Assembly (NCBI GenBank): GCA_963169105.1
Contig: OY720639.1
Location: 93,074,559-93,138,558 of the forward strand
Reading direction: 5' to 3'
From: Ceriagrion tenellum
Lineage: Eukaryota > Arthropoda > Insecta > Odonata > Coenagrionidae
Length of the DNA: 64,000 nucleotides
A model generated the notes under the pieces. It had not been told where the DNA came from, ran no database searches, and saw only the letters and a list, made by a program, of their open reading frames with translations. This document shows positions 22,355 to 33,524 of the stretch, one piece after another (the stretch's first letter is position 1; every line of letters starts with the position of its first letter). The position numbers and the translations under genes are program-made.

Positions 22355-22815
22355 CATCACTGGTCGTTCAATCCTAAGATTGGTTGACTGCAGTCCTCCA
22401 CCCTTCCCAATCTTATGCTAGTTCCCTCCCCTCCGGGTATCTCTTCCCATGTGCTTTCCTCTTTACTTGGTCCATGAACTTATTCCTCGGACTTTCTCTA
22501 GGGACATTTCCGTCTATTTTGCCTACAATTATGTTCTTCACAAACCCATTATGTCTCAGGGTGTGTCCCATCCATCTTGTTTTTCTTTTATGTATGATTT
22601 TAAATATGGTTCTTTCCACTTCTACTCTTCTGTACACTTCATCATTTCTTCTTTTTTCCGTCCATTTCATCTTCAGCATCCTCCTCAAGCACCAGGTTTC
22701 GAAGGCTTCTATTCTTTTCTGGTCAGTTTTTCCAAAGGTCCATGCTTCCGATCCATTGAGTGCTACGCTCCACACGAATGTTTTCACATACTGTTCTCTG
22801 GTTTGTAATCCTGTC
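22355..22815 (-). pseudogene. LINE family 3 ORF2 C-terminus, best copy
   Basis: The minus frame 22413-22787 (124 codons, open) encodes SEAWTFGKTDQKRIEAFETW, CLRRMLKMKWTEKRRNDEVY, RRVEVERTIFKIIHKRKTRW, MGHTLRHNGFVKNIIVGKID and KFMDQVKRKAHGKRYPEGRE. The GSEAWT block is the post-palm motif of RTE/L1-like LINE ORF2. The 3' end is the family terminus GGTCGTTCAATCC at about 22361. The 5' part, with the catalytic domain, is missing. Confidence 0.82.
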
Positions 22816-23310
22816 TTCTTTTAGCACAGCAATTGTCGTTTTCCCATGAGCGATAGTAAAACTCTATTCAATAATGACAAAACTCCAATGAAACAGGAGA
22901 GAGATAGCATGCGATCTAAATGGCCCCTCTGGCAATAATATGTAGAAGATAATGTTCATTAAAAATTATTGCAGCAATTACGTTCTTATTATCACAATAT
23001 ATTCCCATGCTATTAAAAAATTAAAGTCATGAAATATGCTAGACCTGGGACGATTCAGTCAGAATTCAGTCAGAAATAATGGAATTTCAAAAACAAAAAG
23101 GGGGAATATGAACCTTCCGGTATTTCTAGCGTTAATTTATTTCATTCTTTTGATCGCTTGTATCGTTTTCTGTTGGGTCTGACCAAATAAGTAGAACGTC
23201 GGGTGAAAATAGTCTTGCGGAACCGATATGTAATGAAGGCGTAAAAAAATCCAGAGGTCATGTAGGTGTCATTAATTCAACGTATTTTACACCCTCAACG
23301 CACATGTGCC
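22816..23310. other. Unassigned AT-rich DNA
   Basis: Nothing recognised except a short tandem repeat (ATTCAGTCAGA twice) at about 23056-23077. Confidence 0.4.
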
Positions 23311-23314
23311 TTAA

Positions 23315-24048
23315 CCCTCTTAAGCCATGGAACTTACCCCCAGAACTTACCCCCAGAGCAATTCGGTGCAATCGTCTACCAAGCCAGAGAGCGTAATGGA
23401 TGACCCGCTCGTGGGTGCAACGCCTCATTTAAACGTTCACCGATCCCGTAATCTCCCCCCGATTACGCCACCTGAATGCCTCACAATGATCGCCTCCTTG
23501 AAAGTGCCGCCGCCACCGCCGATAAGAGGACAAGGGAGGCCGGGACTTTTTTTTTATCGGCGTGCCGCGGATATCGAAAGCCGGAGTCACGGGAGGCAAT
23601 GGTCCTGAGGCCAGCGCAGATCCCACAACTCTTCCTTCTTCCCATTCCTTCCCTCTCCAAGTTGGTCTCACCATTTCCACCCCTTCCGTCCTACAACCCT
23701 CACGGGACGACTCCCTTCCCCCATTTCTCCGCGATGCTGCTTTCAGCTGTTTTCTAGATCAGAGTGATCAGAGTCAAATTCATGCCGCCACAACAATTAT
23801 CAATAGATACTGCGGTGGCATGTAGATAATTCTGTTCTAGACTCGACGAGCCTGCCATCTTTTGTATTTAACTGTAACAATTATCAATAGTTGTTATGGC
23901 GGCATGTAGATGACTCTGATCTACACTCGAAGAGCCCGCCATCTACTGACTTACACTCTTAAGGTTTCCAGTGATGCCATCCATTACGTTCTCTGCCTTG
24001 TGGACGATTGCACGGACGTTCTGGGGTAAGTTCCACGATTTAAGACGT
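23315..24048. mobile_element. TTAA-flanked long-TIR MITE, 734 bp
   Basis: The left end TTAA (23311-23314) then CCCTCTTAAGCCATGG is mirrored at the right by CCACGATTTAAGACGT then TTAC (24049-24052, a decayed TTAA). The inverted arms span 23315-23405 and 23974-24048 and share GGAACTTACCCCAGAAC, GTGCAATCGTC and AACGTAATGGATG in the same order. The left arm is longer because it carries a perfect duplication of the 14-mer GAACTTACCCCCAG (23331-23358). A CCC start and TTAA target fit a piggyBac-type non-autonomous element. It has no transposase frame. The interior contains short palindromes at 23768-23944. Confidence 0.7.
23768..23944. repeat. Compound palindrome and direct repeat inside the MITE
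   Basis: CATGCCGCCA (23782-23791) pairs with TGCGGTGGCATG (23811-23822), and the unit starting CAATTATCAATAG recurs as a direct repeat about 86 bp later (near 23791 and 23877) through GCCATCT. The second unit ends with GGCGGCATGTAGATGACTCT, the reverse complement of the beginning of the block. The result is nested hairpins, which may reflect an element inside the element. Confidence 0.6.
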
Positions 24049-24325
24049 TTACACTACTATCGAAGGTTCCGTAAAATATATTGATTGCCTCGATCGGAAT
24101 AATATGAATTATTTAGTTTTCCACAAAAGATTTATTACGTTCTTACGACCCGGGTTTCATCACTGCACGACAATATCAGGTGTGTCAGGAAATCTAAGTA
24201 ATTTTTCATTTTATTATGAAGGAATTTCAACAAGCCAATATTATTAATGCTTCAATCGGAGTTGTTTGCAAATAGCAGAAAAGGTTGCTTGCGCCAGAGC
24301 TGCTGCTGTGACGTCACTGACAAGC

Positions 24326-24484
24326 ACGTATAGAAGTGACTGTTACCTTTTACGGGATTCATTCCGCGATGAATGTTTTTTTAAACAACAATAACCCGTA
24401 AAATGAATCCCGAGGAATGAATCCCGTAAAAAGTAACAGTCAACACTGCATCCGCGGAAGCCTACGAGCTAACGTATAGAAGTG
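24326..24484. repeat. Small hairpin element with 27-bp arms and flanking 13-mers
   Basis: ACTGTTACCTTTTACGGGAT runs on to TTCATTCC (24339-24365), and its reverse complement is at 24414-24440 with one or two mismatches. The 13-mer ACGTATAGAAGTG occurs at 24326-24338 and again at 24472-24484. It could be a tiny MITE, but the direct repeats do not abut both arms, so the limits are uncertain. Confidence 0.45.
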
Positions 24485-24589
24485 TACTGAAATATGGATC
24501 GCAGATAATACTGTTTCCTTAACAAGCTCGGCGATTTATCTTTTGCAATGCCATTTTGGTGAAAATTTCAGCATTAATTAAAATTATAA

Positions 24590-25270
24590 TTACATCTACA
24601 TACTACCCTGAGAGCCTCCCTATGGGCGTTTTGCAGGCGGTGTTAGGACACCAGCCGTGTAAAGATGTAAGGAATAAGGTTTTGGGAGGTGAAACGGTGA
24701 AGTGTATTATGGGAATGTATTAAGTGGAGCTCAGTTTTCATTGTGGTCACTTATTGTGCGCGGAAAAACGAGACTTTGTAGTTTTTCTCGGCAAAGTATC
24801 TCTCATAGTTCGTATAGATCTGCAAGGCAAAGGATCTCTCATACTTCATCGCTTCTGTCAGACCTAGAGGTGTAGTGAGGCGTCATGAAAATATCCTCTA
24901 TGTCACTCTGAAATACACCGGTTCCGAATTTCTCAAGCAAGCTAAGCCTAGCGTGTAGTCTCCTAGTCTCTAAACCCCCCCCCCCTTAATCCCTCTAAAA
25001 GTTGTGAAACACTGCATGTTTCCTCTAAGCAGTTTATAAGGAAGCTTGCAGCTTTTCTTTGTATTTTACTATATTTTTTTGTTATGACCAGGGTCCCAAA
25101 TGCTCGCGGCACATTCGAAGTGTAACCTAACCAGAGCGAAGTAGCATCTCATTTTGACTTTTTCATTCGAGAATCTTCCTATAATACGCTTAACAAAGCC
25201 TCGTTTCTTTAATGCTGCTCGCATATGTTTTGTATGTGAATAACATGAACTATCTTCAAAAGTCTCGCTG
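24590..25270 (-). pseudogene. LINE family 1c, 5'-truncated copy
   Basis: The tail and 3' signature (ACATCTACATACTACCCTGA, then GAGCCTCCCTATGGGCGTTT) are at 24590-24635. On the minus strand the coding end reads HTKHMRAALKKRGFVKRIIG, RFSNEKVKMRCYFALVRLHF and ECAASIWDPGHNKKI, followed by frameshifted LETRRLH, DIENIIMTPHYI and SDHNKN-type blocks. A run of 12 Cs at 24977-24988 falls inside the ORF region and breaks the frame. Confidence 0.8.
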
Positions 25271-25299
25271 AATAAAAACATAATCATTTCGTGACGTCA

Positions 25300-25530
25300 A
25301 TAAATTCACACGAAAAGGTAGCCGATAGCGGCGTGGATCGGGAAATCGAATTGTTTATGAGTTTTGAGGAAATCTGTATACTCAGCTGACTTTGCTACTA
25401 TCGTACGTACGATGGTCCATTCGGCTAAATTATGAATGTGGATTCACGTCCGTGCCATGGTATTCTATAGTTCCTATCGCTGTCATTTTACAGTGGTAGC
25501 GGTGATATCGCGAGCGGAAAGCGGAATAAA
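25300..25530 (+). repeat. Uncharacterised repeat R, copy 1
   Basis: The block contains GATAGCGGCGTGGATCGGGA and, further on, CGTGCCATGGTATTCTATAG with TTCCTATCGCTG and TAGCGGTGATATCGCGAGC. Its first half recurs at 55.99-56.09 kb on the plus strand and its second half at 57.49-57.65 kb on the minus strand. No open frame runs through it. It may be a MITE or SINE-like family. Confidence 0.55.
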
Positions 25531-25787
25531 TGAATAACGATTATGGAAAAAAGACATTGATTAAGCCAAGGGTAACGTAGGCATTCATTTCCAAAAAAAC
25601 TTATGGGAAGAACTAATAAATAAATGCCACTTCCATAGCGAAAATAATTCTAACACTCGCTCTCAAGATAGCTGCGAAACTTAAAAAAAACTCGCTTCTC
25701 AGCAGTTTCAGAGAACATCAGAAAGATAACAAGCAGAATTACAGAAAACCGAGAATCGAAATTCATCAAGCTAAATGCGTTATAAAT

Positions 25788-26483
25788 TTATTAATAGCAA
25801 ATTTCCGTAGCGTAAAGAACAAACGTGCCGAAGTTGAGCATATATTTGAAAACGCAGATATAGTAATTGGAACAGAGAGCTAGCTTGCTGAGGATATTAA
25901 CGGTGGCGAAGTTTGTCCAACAGAACATAAAATTTATAGACGTGATCGATCATATAGGACTGGCGGTGAAGTATTCATAGCAGTTAAATCGTATTTGAGT
26001 AGTACCGCACACATATTAGAAGACAATGAAATAGAGAGCGTTTGGCGTACCATTATGCAACAAAACAAAAGAAATATGCATACATGCTCATTTTACAGGC
26101 CACCAGATTCCAAAATCGACTTTTTGTACAAAGAATAAATTCAATTAACATCATTTACCTCGAAATATAACAAAAGCGTGAAAATTATCGGCGGGGATTT
26201 CAACCTCCCGGCTATAAATTGGAAAACCAATAGCGTTGAAACAAGTTCAAGGAAGCGTGATATAAGCGAGGCCTTATTTAATACACTTTCACACCATTCT
26301 CTTACTCAAGTAGTAAACGAACCTACGAGAGGTAGTAAAATGTTAGTCACCCTACAATTATTAAACACGTCGATACCCTCGAAGGCATAAGTGATCATAA
26401 AGTAATTTTCACGACTTTGAAAACAACAGTAGATTCCACTGTAAAACTCAAACGTAAAGTATACTTATTTGAAAACTGCGATT
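25788..26483 (+). pseudogene. LINE apurinic-like endonuclease domain
   Basis: The plus frame from 25788 reads LLIANFRSVKNKRAEVEHIF, ENADIVIGTES, then after a stop LAEDINGGEVCPTEHKIYRR, RTGGEVFIAVKSYLSS, IESVWRTIM, CSFYRPPDSKIDFLYKE, a second stop, then KIIGGDFNLPAINWK and, after a frameshift near 26350, HVDTLEGISDHKVIFTTL. These are the landmarks of the EEP-type LINE endonuclease: N (NFRS), E (GTES), the Y+PP block, the catalytic GDFN and the final SDH. Two stops and one frameshift inactivate it. It stops at 26483, where a family 4 LINE in the opposite orientation begins. Confidence 0.85.
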
Positions 26484-27256
26484 AATAATAATAATAAACT
26501 CGTTTATTGTTCTAGGAGTCAACTCCTTTGGAACATAGAAATGGAATACAGTGGTGTGCAAGACAATTAATATGTGAATAAGCCAATCAGGAAACAAAAA
26601 AGGGAAGTTATCATATAAATTGCTAACAATAGACATATACAACATTATCATTTAGCAATGTAGAAAAAGAACTGAATTTCTTCTTCTAACAAAAAAACAA
26701 ACATTAAACATATCAATAAACAAATACAACTTTTAAAAAGAAAATTTAGCTTAACAAATGAAAAGAAAAAAAAGGAACTGAATTGCTTCTTCTCACACAA
26801 CAATGGACATTAATCACATCAATGAACTGATAAATGAGTTACATGGTTAGCATTCATGGTCAGCATTCCAGAAAGTAAGTGTGTGATAATCTTTCTCTTA
26901 AATATTACCAGTGATGCACTGTCTTTTACCAGTTTAGGCAAGTCATTCCACAGCTTTGAGGCAACAACTGTAAACGATTTCTGGACTGTAGCTGTCCGGA
27001 ACTGGGGGGGATACAAAAAACAGGGGTCTTGTCTAGTAACAACATTAATGTTTTTACTACTTGGGAGAAAAAGATCCATTATGTACTGAGGGCTCCCATA
27101 TTTGAGGAGGTTGAACATGAAGCAGGCCATGTTATATTTTCTTCTTGATTTAAGATCAAGCCAGGTATACGTACGTAAAATTCGGAGAGACATGTGATTC
27201 ACATCCCTCTCGACACTTAAATTCGAGAGGGGTGTGGAAGGATTGCAAGAAATCAA
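26484..27256 (-). pseudogene. LINE family 4 (CR1-like), longer copy
   Basis: On the minus strand the 3' tail is TTATTATTATTATT (26484-26497), followed upstream by the AACAATAAACGAGTTTATTA end seen at 15.49 kb. The frame 26819-27256 encodes SLRILRTYTWLDLKSRRKYN, MACFMFNLLKYGSPQYIMDL, FLPSSKNINVVTRQDPCFLY, FRTATVQKSFTVVASKLWND and LPKLVKDSASLVIFKRKI. The WL.L..RR.Y block followed by P.YI.DL and LWNDLP...FKRK is the CR1/L2 tail. Its tail abuts the interrupted endonuclease domain, consistent with insertion into that older LINE. Confidence 0.82.
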
Positions 27257-28955
27257 GGGGGAGGGTAGAGAGGATATAAATATTTAGAACGTACCTTGAC
27301 CAGCTTCGAAAATCCTTCCGGTTCCCTGCTCAATGGGTCGAGTCCTTTTCTTTTGGGGAAAATTCCGTTCACTCTGAAAGAATAGATAACAAGAAGCCAT
27401 GAAAGTGCGGTCCTGGATAGCGGGTCACGACGTTGAATGGAGAGTTCAAATATGCCATTGTAAAAATAAGTCTCCACTTATATACGACCAAATAAGTCGT
27501 GTCAGCTAGCGGAAATAAACCAAATATTTCAAAAGGGTCAAAAGAATTTTACTTTCCTTTGGTACCAATTAATTATGTTCCACCCCAAGTTAGATGAAAA
27601 ACCTATAATGACTATTGATGTAAGATCAGTAATATAATGGTTTTTCTAAAAATTTGCCTAACGCTACATTGCTGATGACAAAAACAATAACTAACAATGA
27701 TACCAAAAGTAAATAATAAAATCATGACTGCACAACGAAATGGATGACAGATTTTGTTGCACTTTTTTACAACTGACTTGAATGCTCTATTTAAATATTT
27801 AATAAATAATATTTTTAGGACCTTCCCAAATACGAGTTACCACTTGACCATTTGATTCAAAGAAAATTAATTTTTTCACTCGTAATTGAGTCAAATGAAT
27901 TCAATACGCATAATAATTACTATTCGTTATCACACATAGGCCCCACCACAGGTCAGAGAGATAATTATTACTATGAAACAAAGGAGTTTTACTTTCTTGA
28001 TCCATCGATTATTAATTTAAATACAGTAATCGATAATTTATAGCGATTTTTGGCTAATTACACGTAGAAGTAAGCAGCGCATTATGTACAAATTACGGAT
28101 AGCAATCAAACGAACGATTTTCATCTTTACGTTGAAGTGTAAAAAAGAAATCATAAAAATAATGAATCGCAGTGAAACCTTCCGCAGAGAAAAAAGTCTG
28201 CCGACGAGACAATGGAAAAATGAACAGAAAAAACTCCCACAAAATCGTCTTCAATTAAATCTGAAGGCTTTCGTTTACAATTCTCATTAATATGGGAAGC
28301 ATAGCAAGATAATGGGGAAAGGAGGAATACAGAGCTACTAAGAAACAATTTGACGACAATAAGACATGATGAACAGAGCGGAGCTAGCAATTGCGGAAGA
28401 AAGACGTTTGAGATGGGCGCGGAAAGAATACGGAAATGGACAAAGTAAGAGATATTTCTTTAAGGGGATCAGAATAAGAGTGAGGAAATTAGCACGGGAT
28501 AGAAAAGAATGGATGGACGCAATCAAAGGGCTTCGGCCGTAAAACTAATGGTGAAAAACAGTAGCCAATCTCGTACTCCAAGCCAAGAGAGGTGAACAAT
28601 AGTTGGAGGCAGTAACGGCGATTTCCACTTAAAGAGAACATTTTTATCTTTTGGCTTTCATTTCAATTAGCGCATGATAATATTCATAGGAAAAAGTAAG
28701 CAAAATGTTCATCGATAATTATCTATTGCTGCGTGAATGGATTATTGAAGACATATGAACTTTAGTAAAATATTATCGGAAAATCCATTAAAATCATATT
28801 ACTAGCAAAGATATTTTGAAGGAAAGCTCCGAGAATACTTATAAATGATCTAAAAAGTGTAGTTTTCTGGCTTTTGTTTCATTAATCCTGTGATAATGAG
28901 AACCGTGATGAAATATACAGTGCATTTCTTCAAGAAAACTAGCTAGAACCCATTA
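27257..28955. other. Mostly unassigned; weak LINE-like end at 28.37-28.54 kb
   Basis: No firm feature. At 28368-28541 (+) the reading ELAIAEERRLRWARKEYGNG followed by RVRKLARDRKEWMDAIKG resembles the R+LRW.GH...R and LA.DR..W...V tail of RTE/L1-like LINEs, but the similarity is weak. The rest is AT-rich with short frames of no known type. Confidence 0.3.
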
Positions 28956-28957
28956 CT

Positions 28958-29317
28958 TTGAATAATAGCTTATATTTTCTCAACTAATCTATCTTCGGAA
29001 CGATTCGGTGGTTGGTTAACAGTGGTCGCGCCTACCTGCGCTGATTAACTGTTTACAACTATCAAAATCAACAGTTAAACACAATCAGAATGACGTACCA
29101 CGATTTAATGGCTATCAACAGCTGTGCCATCACATAGTGAAAGCAGTTTTTACGTAACACTCGCAGAAATTAAACTTCCATAGTGATCAACTCGCTAATG
29201 ACGTCTCAATACAATATAGAGAAATGAGTTCAGACTTTACCTCACCCGACCAATGTTAACCAATCACCGAATCGTTCCGAGGATAGATTAGTTGAGAAAA
29301 AATAAGCTATTATTCAA
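28958..29317. mobile_element. 360-bp MITE with 64-bp terminal inverted repeats
   Basis: The left arm 28958-29021 (TTGAATAATAGCTTATATTT...) and right arm 29254-29317 are reverse complements with about three mismatches over 64 bp. The arms include CTCAACTAATCTATC and GGAACGATTCGGTG. The interior (~230 bp) is AT-rich with no coding capacity. No convincing target-site duplication was found, so the true termini may lie a few bases further out, where a weak CATTACT/TATTATC match continues. The superfamily cannot be assigned. Confidence 0.7.
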
Positions 29318-29319
29318 GA

Positions 29320-30670
29320 TAATACCTCCGTAAAGGAATCATGCCTCAAAACGTTGGCGACACTAATATGAACGCGGCCGCGGGGAAAGTGAGACCTCAT
29401 AACGTACGGTTTTGACCTTTGCCCCGCCATTAGGAGAATACATTGCCAATCTGTTCGTCGCACTAACCCGGAACTCCTGATATATTCTCACCTGGTGAAA
29501 ATATGGTGACTAGATGAGGGTAGAGTGGGTGAAAAGGAGGAGTATTTCTCTTCCTTCCTCTCTCCCCTCGCACCCAAAGGGGACGACTCCACCCGGATGA
29601 CACAAGGAAAAGCGATGAAGTTCCAAGAGGGCAAGGCTGTATACACACAAAACTACCCACACTCCTCTTTTGAAAACCGCCGAATGTCCCGCCCCTTTCC
29701 AAAGAATGGTAAGTTATAATTTATGGTCTCTCGGCTCTAATTTTAAAGCAAAAATAAGAGTTTTTTTCAGTGGGTAGGAGAGACGTTTAAAAGAAATGTG
29801 ATGGGATCTTTTTTCTTCCTGCTTCAAGGGGGCAGGACTGCATCTTCCCCAAAACCGACGTATCTCCCCTCGTAAGGCCTTGGATGACATCTTGAACGAG
29901 GCGAGAAGGAAATATGCGCGCGTTAAAGGGTAACGTATGGTCCCAGTGTGACTTCGAAACGACCGAGGGCACCCAGGGCTTTCAAATTGAACGGTTATTC
30001 TAACGTTCAGAGGGCTTCCTTCGAATTTCTCTAAAGAGGATGGATCCTGGTTTGCGACGGAAAAACGTTCATGAAGTATTCAGGAATAGTACACACGCTT
30101 AAAAACAATTCAAACTAACTGCAAGTCTATGGCAGGCTGATTGCACGATGGACACGTTGGCATGATCATTTTTAACAAATCATTAGTGTTACAAACCTAC
30201 TGCCAGAACTACTGTCGGCGTCAAAATGATGTGCCGCTGTACTTAGAAAACTTATATCTTGGTCTGTGTTGATGTTAGTGCAATACTTTATTCATCAATT
30301 TAAAGATAATTTTATTTTAATTTCAGCAATATTTTTTGCTGTATGATAAAATCAAAAATGGAGACACATTATTGCAATAATCGACACCGCGCACCCTAAA
30401 TTTATCTGTTTTGTCAACTTCATGAAATCTGTAACTCAGCCTCGGGAAAACTACGTGATCTAAAGCATTAACCTTCCACCAAAAGCTGCAAGTATGAAAA
30501 AAGATACAAAAATGGCAACCGCAAATGTTTATAACTTATATTTTGTTGTTAATGAACGAGAATTTTTAAACATTACCTAGTCCCACAGTTTGCACAGAAT
30601 CAAAAACATAAAATCCAAGGAAGATCTTTTAAATTTATTTATAATTTTTCTATGATCCTTTTTAGTAGGA
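29320..30670. other. Unassigned DNA
   Basis: No recognised feature. A plus frame at 29525-29719 and minus frames at 29463-29702 and 29787-29972 lie in a slightly GC-richer patch but overlap on opposite strands and have no known motif. Confidence 0.35.
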
Positions 30671-30739
30671 TAGTAATCGCTGTCAGACCGTCTCAATGGT
30701 CGGTTAAAATTTAGTCTTACTCTATAAACTGAGTTCCAA

Positions 30740-30890
30740 CCAATTCTACTTTCTGACGAGGTCAAAATATTTTACGATTCTTGACTTGATACGGTAGATA
30801 ACATCTTAGGAAAAAAAATCAAGGAAATTCGCAGGCAAACGGACAGGTTTATGGTGTCATTTATCATGCAAACGATTATATACCATAATA
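30740..30890 (+). pseudogene. Very decayed LINE family 1-like scrap
   Basis: Plus-strand reading gives SSDEVKIFYDS, then LGKKIKEIRRQTDRFMVSFI, aligning with DDVRYILRTP...NKIREIDCRTDRFKMSFFP of family 1a. The match is short, and no 3' tail of the family is present nearby. Confidence 0.4.
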
Positions 30891-30899
30891 ACTCCAACT

Positions 30900-31940
30900 G
30901 AGACTTAATAATTGGGTTTTTCGATGAGTTATGTACGTAATTACTTGCTTTTTTTCTCTAATACCTATTTATAAGTTAGCTATGCACAGCTAATCAAGCA
31001 TAACTTGCAAGATACCTACATTTCTGTATTATAACTTGTGGCCTTGTGCAGTTATGCAGTTGAAAAAAACACTTACACACAGAGCTTTTCATATTATCAT
31101 AGATATCATAATATCATAGAGTGCAGAGCACGTCGGTGGAATTGCAACTCCTTAAAGGTCTTTTTACCGTTTTTGCTAATGCATCAGTAGTCGCAGTTTT
31201 TGGAAAGTCCGTAAGATTTAGTATTACTTAAGGAATGTTTTGCAAGGTTAAAACTTGCCCCGAGACATACACCCTTGAGGAGGCTGGCAGATTAGTACGT
31301 GGATAAATCCATAGGTCGCGGGATCTAATCCCGCCGCAGGAACCTTTGAGTCTTTGACTTACGAGTAAGTGGCCACCCGTCAGGGTAAACATTGTTCTAT
31401 AGTTTTATCAAATTGGGCACCTAAATCAAAAGTTTACATCCACAAAAGCATGAATGTGCGTAGTTACAGGGGAAAAAATATATCGGTTATTGGACACGGC
31501 CACCAAAAGTAGCGATTTCTATTTTTCACCACCGTACGAATGATTGCGTAACAAATCGTTTGTGTCTTTCGTAGTTATTGAAAATTTGAAAGATTAGAAG
31601 CTGGCAGAAGGGTCATATTGATGTCACTAACGCAAGTCACAAACGAATGATGACGCTCACTTACAAGCACCTATTGAGAGACCCTTAATGCCAACGATAT
31701 CCTTCCTTGGAGGTAAGCCCGAAGGCCGTTAATCCACAGGTAAAAGGATGCGGAAGCCTTTGATTGAATATATGTATAAATAATGCCGGAAGACAATACA
31801 TGAAAGCATTTTTTGCGATAAGATCTGTATTATGAAGGAGTTTGAAAAATGTAATGCAATAAATAATGTCTCACTCCGTACGTGATGGTCCATTTACGTA
31901 CTCAATACACATTCCTCCTCCCAAGCTGATTTATTCGTCC
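30900..31940. other. Unassigned AT-rich DNA (SINE head inside)
   Basis: Apart from the tRNA-like segment at 31.27-31.33 kb, nothing recognisable is present. Confidence 0.4.
31270..31335 (+). repeat. tRNA-like (SINE head) segment
   Basis: TGGCAGATTAGT (A-box-like) is followed about 35 bp later by GGGATCTAATCCC (B-box-like, itself palindromic). The spacing fits a pol III type 2 promoter. It has no acceptor stem and so is not a functional tRNA. Confidence 0.4.
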
Positions 31941-31947
31941 TCCTCAT

Positions 31948-32795
31948 CTACATCTACATCATCATCTACGTGATATCCTGCGAGCCACCACGAGGGTGTG
32001 TGGCAGGGGGTGAAGATCGCCAAATATGCACTATTCACATGCAAGTAGGATATTTAAGGGAGGCATGCTAGAGAACAGGGTCACATGCAGCTAGGTGGTT
32101 AGTATCTACATAATAAGAAAGTAATTATTGGTTGTCATTACATGCATCATGCGCTAAAGACTACTCTAACTTTATTTCGCCTACCTATCCCTTTGCTACG
32201 CTGCCTATTGTCCTCTCTTATGGTACGCGGGAAAAATGACATTTTAAATCTATCAGTACGGCAATCTATCTCTCTAATCTTGTTAATATGATCAAACCTA
32301 GCATAATATGCAGGGGTTCTTAATATATATCTAACGTCATCTGTGAACAAATCGGTTTCGAATTTACTTAAAAGATTTAACCTAAATTTTAACCTGCGTT
32401 TTGACAGTAATTCCCTTCCAAGTTCTTCTATTTATTTCGTGACACTTATAAAATTATCATAACGGCCGTTAACAAATCCAGCGGATCTCCTTTGCACACG
32501 ATCTAATTCTTTTATCAAACCTTCCTCGTACGGACCCCATATACTAGCGGCATATTCTAAATGAGGCCTGACTAGTGTAAAATAGCTTCTTTCTCGTACT
32601 CTCTCATCGCATTTGCCTAGAACCCTTTTTACGAATCCTAATCTACGGTTTGCTACACTAATTATTTCCTTGATGTGTTTCCCCCATGGCATGTCTTCAG
32701 TGATGGTGACGCCTAAGTATTTAATAGATTCTAAGTTAGATGTTTGTTTGATGAGAGTAGATATTGTTTGAAAATGCAAATCAAAATAAGCAAAA
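31948..32795 (-). pseudogene. LINE family 1a, longest copy
   Basis: The tail (CATCTACATCTACATCATCA) and TGCGAGCCACCACGAGGGTG signature are at 31948-32005. On the minus strand the coding end includes SNLESIKYLGVTITEDMPWG (the palm-end YLGV motif), KHIKEIISVANRRLGFVKRV, LGKCDERVRERSYFTLVRPH, LEYAASIWGPYEEGLIKELD, RVQRRSAGFVNGRYDN, then after a stop LGRELLSKRRLKFRLNLLSK and TDDVRYILRTPAYYARFDHI. The YLGV block extends this copy further 5' than the other 1a copies. The catalytic YADD region is still absent. Confidence 0.87.
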
Positions 32796-32994
32796 CTGTA
32801 GGAGGATTTCTCAGATGATCAATTCAGGTGAATGGCCCCAGGCAGCTGAACGACGCTGCCTGCACGTCAGTCCGATGAGAAAGATGTGTTGCATTCCCCT
32901 CCGTAATCACGGTTACAAAATTCTGCAGAGGATCATTCCATGATGCATATATATTTGTTCAGGGTTATACATAACTTACGTTATAACATAATAA

Positions 32995-33374
32995 TACGTT
33001 AGATATATATTGAGAACCCCTGCGTATTATGCTAGGTTTGATCATAATAACAAGATTAGAGAGATAGATTGTCGTACCGATAGATTTAAAATGTAATTTT
33101 TCCCTCGTACTATAAGAGAGAACAATAGGCAGCGTAGCAAAGGGATAGATAGGTGAAATATAGTTAGAGTAGTCTGTAGTGCATGATGCATGTAATAACA
33201 ACCAATAATCCCTTCCTTATTATGTAGATACTGACTCTAGCTGCATGTGGCCCTATTATCCAGCATGTCTCCGTTAAATATCCTAGTCGCATGTGAATAA
33301 TGCATGTTTGGTGATATTCACCCCCTGCCACACACCCCCGTGGTGGCTCGCAGGGTATCACGTATATGTAGAGA
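32995..33374 (+). pseudogene. LINE family 1a, short 3' copy
   Basis: It begins at TACGTTAGATATATATTGAG (VRYILRTPAYYARFDHNNKI), continues through REIDCRTDRFKM and a stop in place of S, then RTIRENNRQRSKG, and ends in the 3' signature CCCCCTGCCACACACCCCCG with a GTATATGTAG tail. It lies about 200 bp from the longer 1a copy in opposite orientation. Confidence 0.8.
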
Positions 33375-33524
33375 ACTAGTTCTACTTCGTTGAAATTGGT
33401 CTATTATCAATTAATTTTTTATTTTTATTTCCAATGTGATTGATGTCAATTTAAAAAAAAACTATATTTTGTATTACTAATTCATATTTTTAGTGAGGAA
33501 CTCCACAAAGGTAAACTTATTCGC

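Noticed and set aside
29335..29380. Third hammerhead-like motif (CTCCGTAAAGG...CTCAAAACGTTGG)
   Set aside because: Stem II and the CUGANGA box cannot be matched; the resemblance to the 18.2-kb right arm is limited to AAAACGTTGG.
31270..31335. Functional tRNA gene
   Set aside because: A- and B-box-like motifs are present, but no 7-bp acceptor stem or anticodon stem can be drawn.
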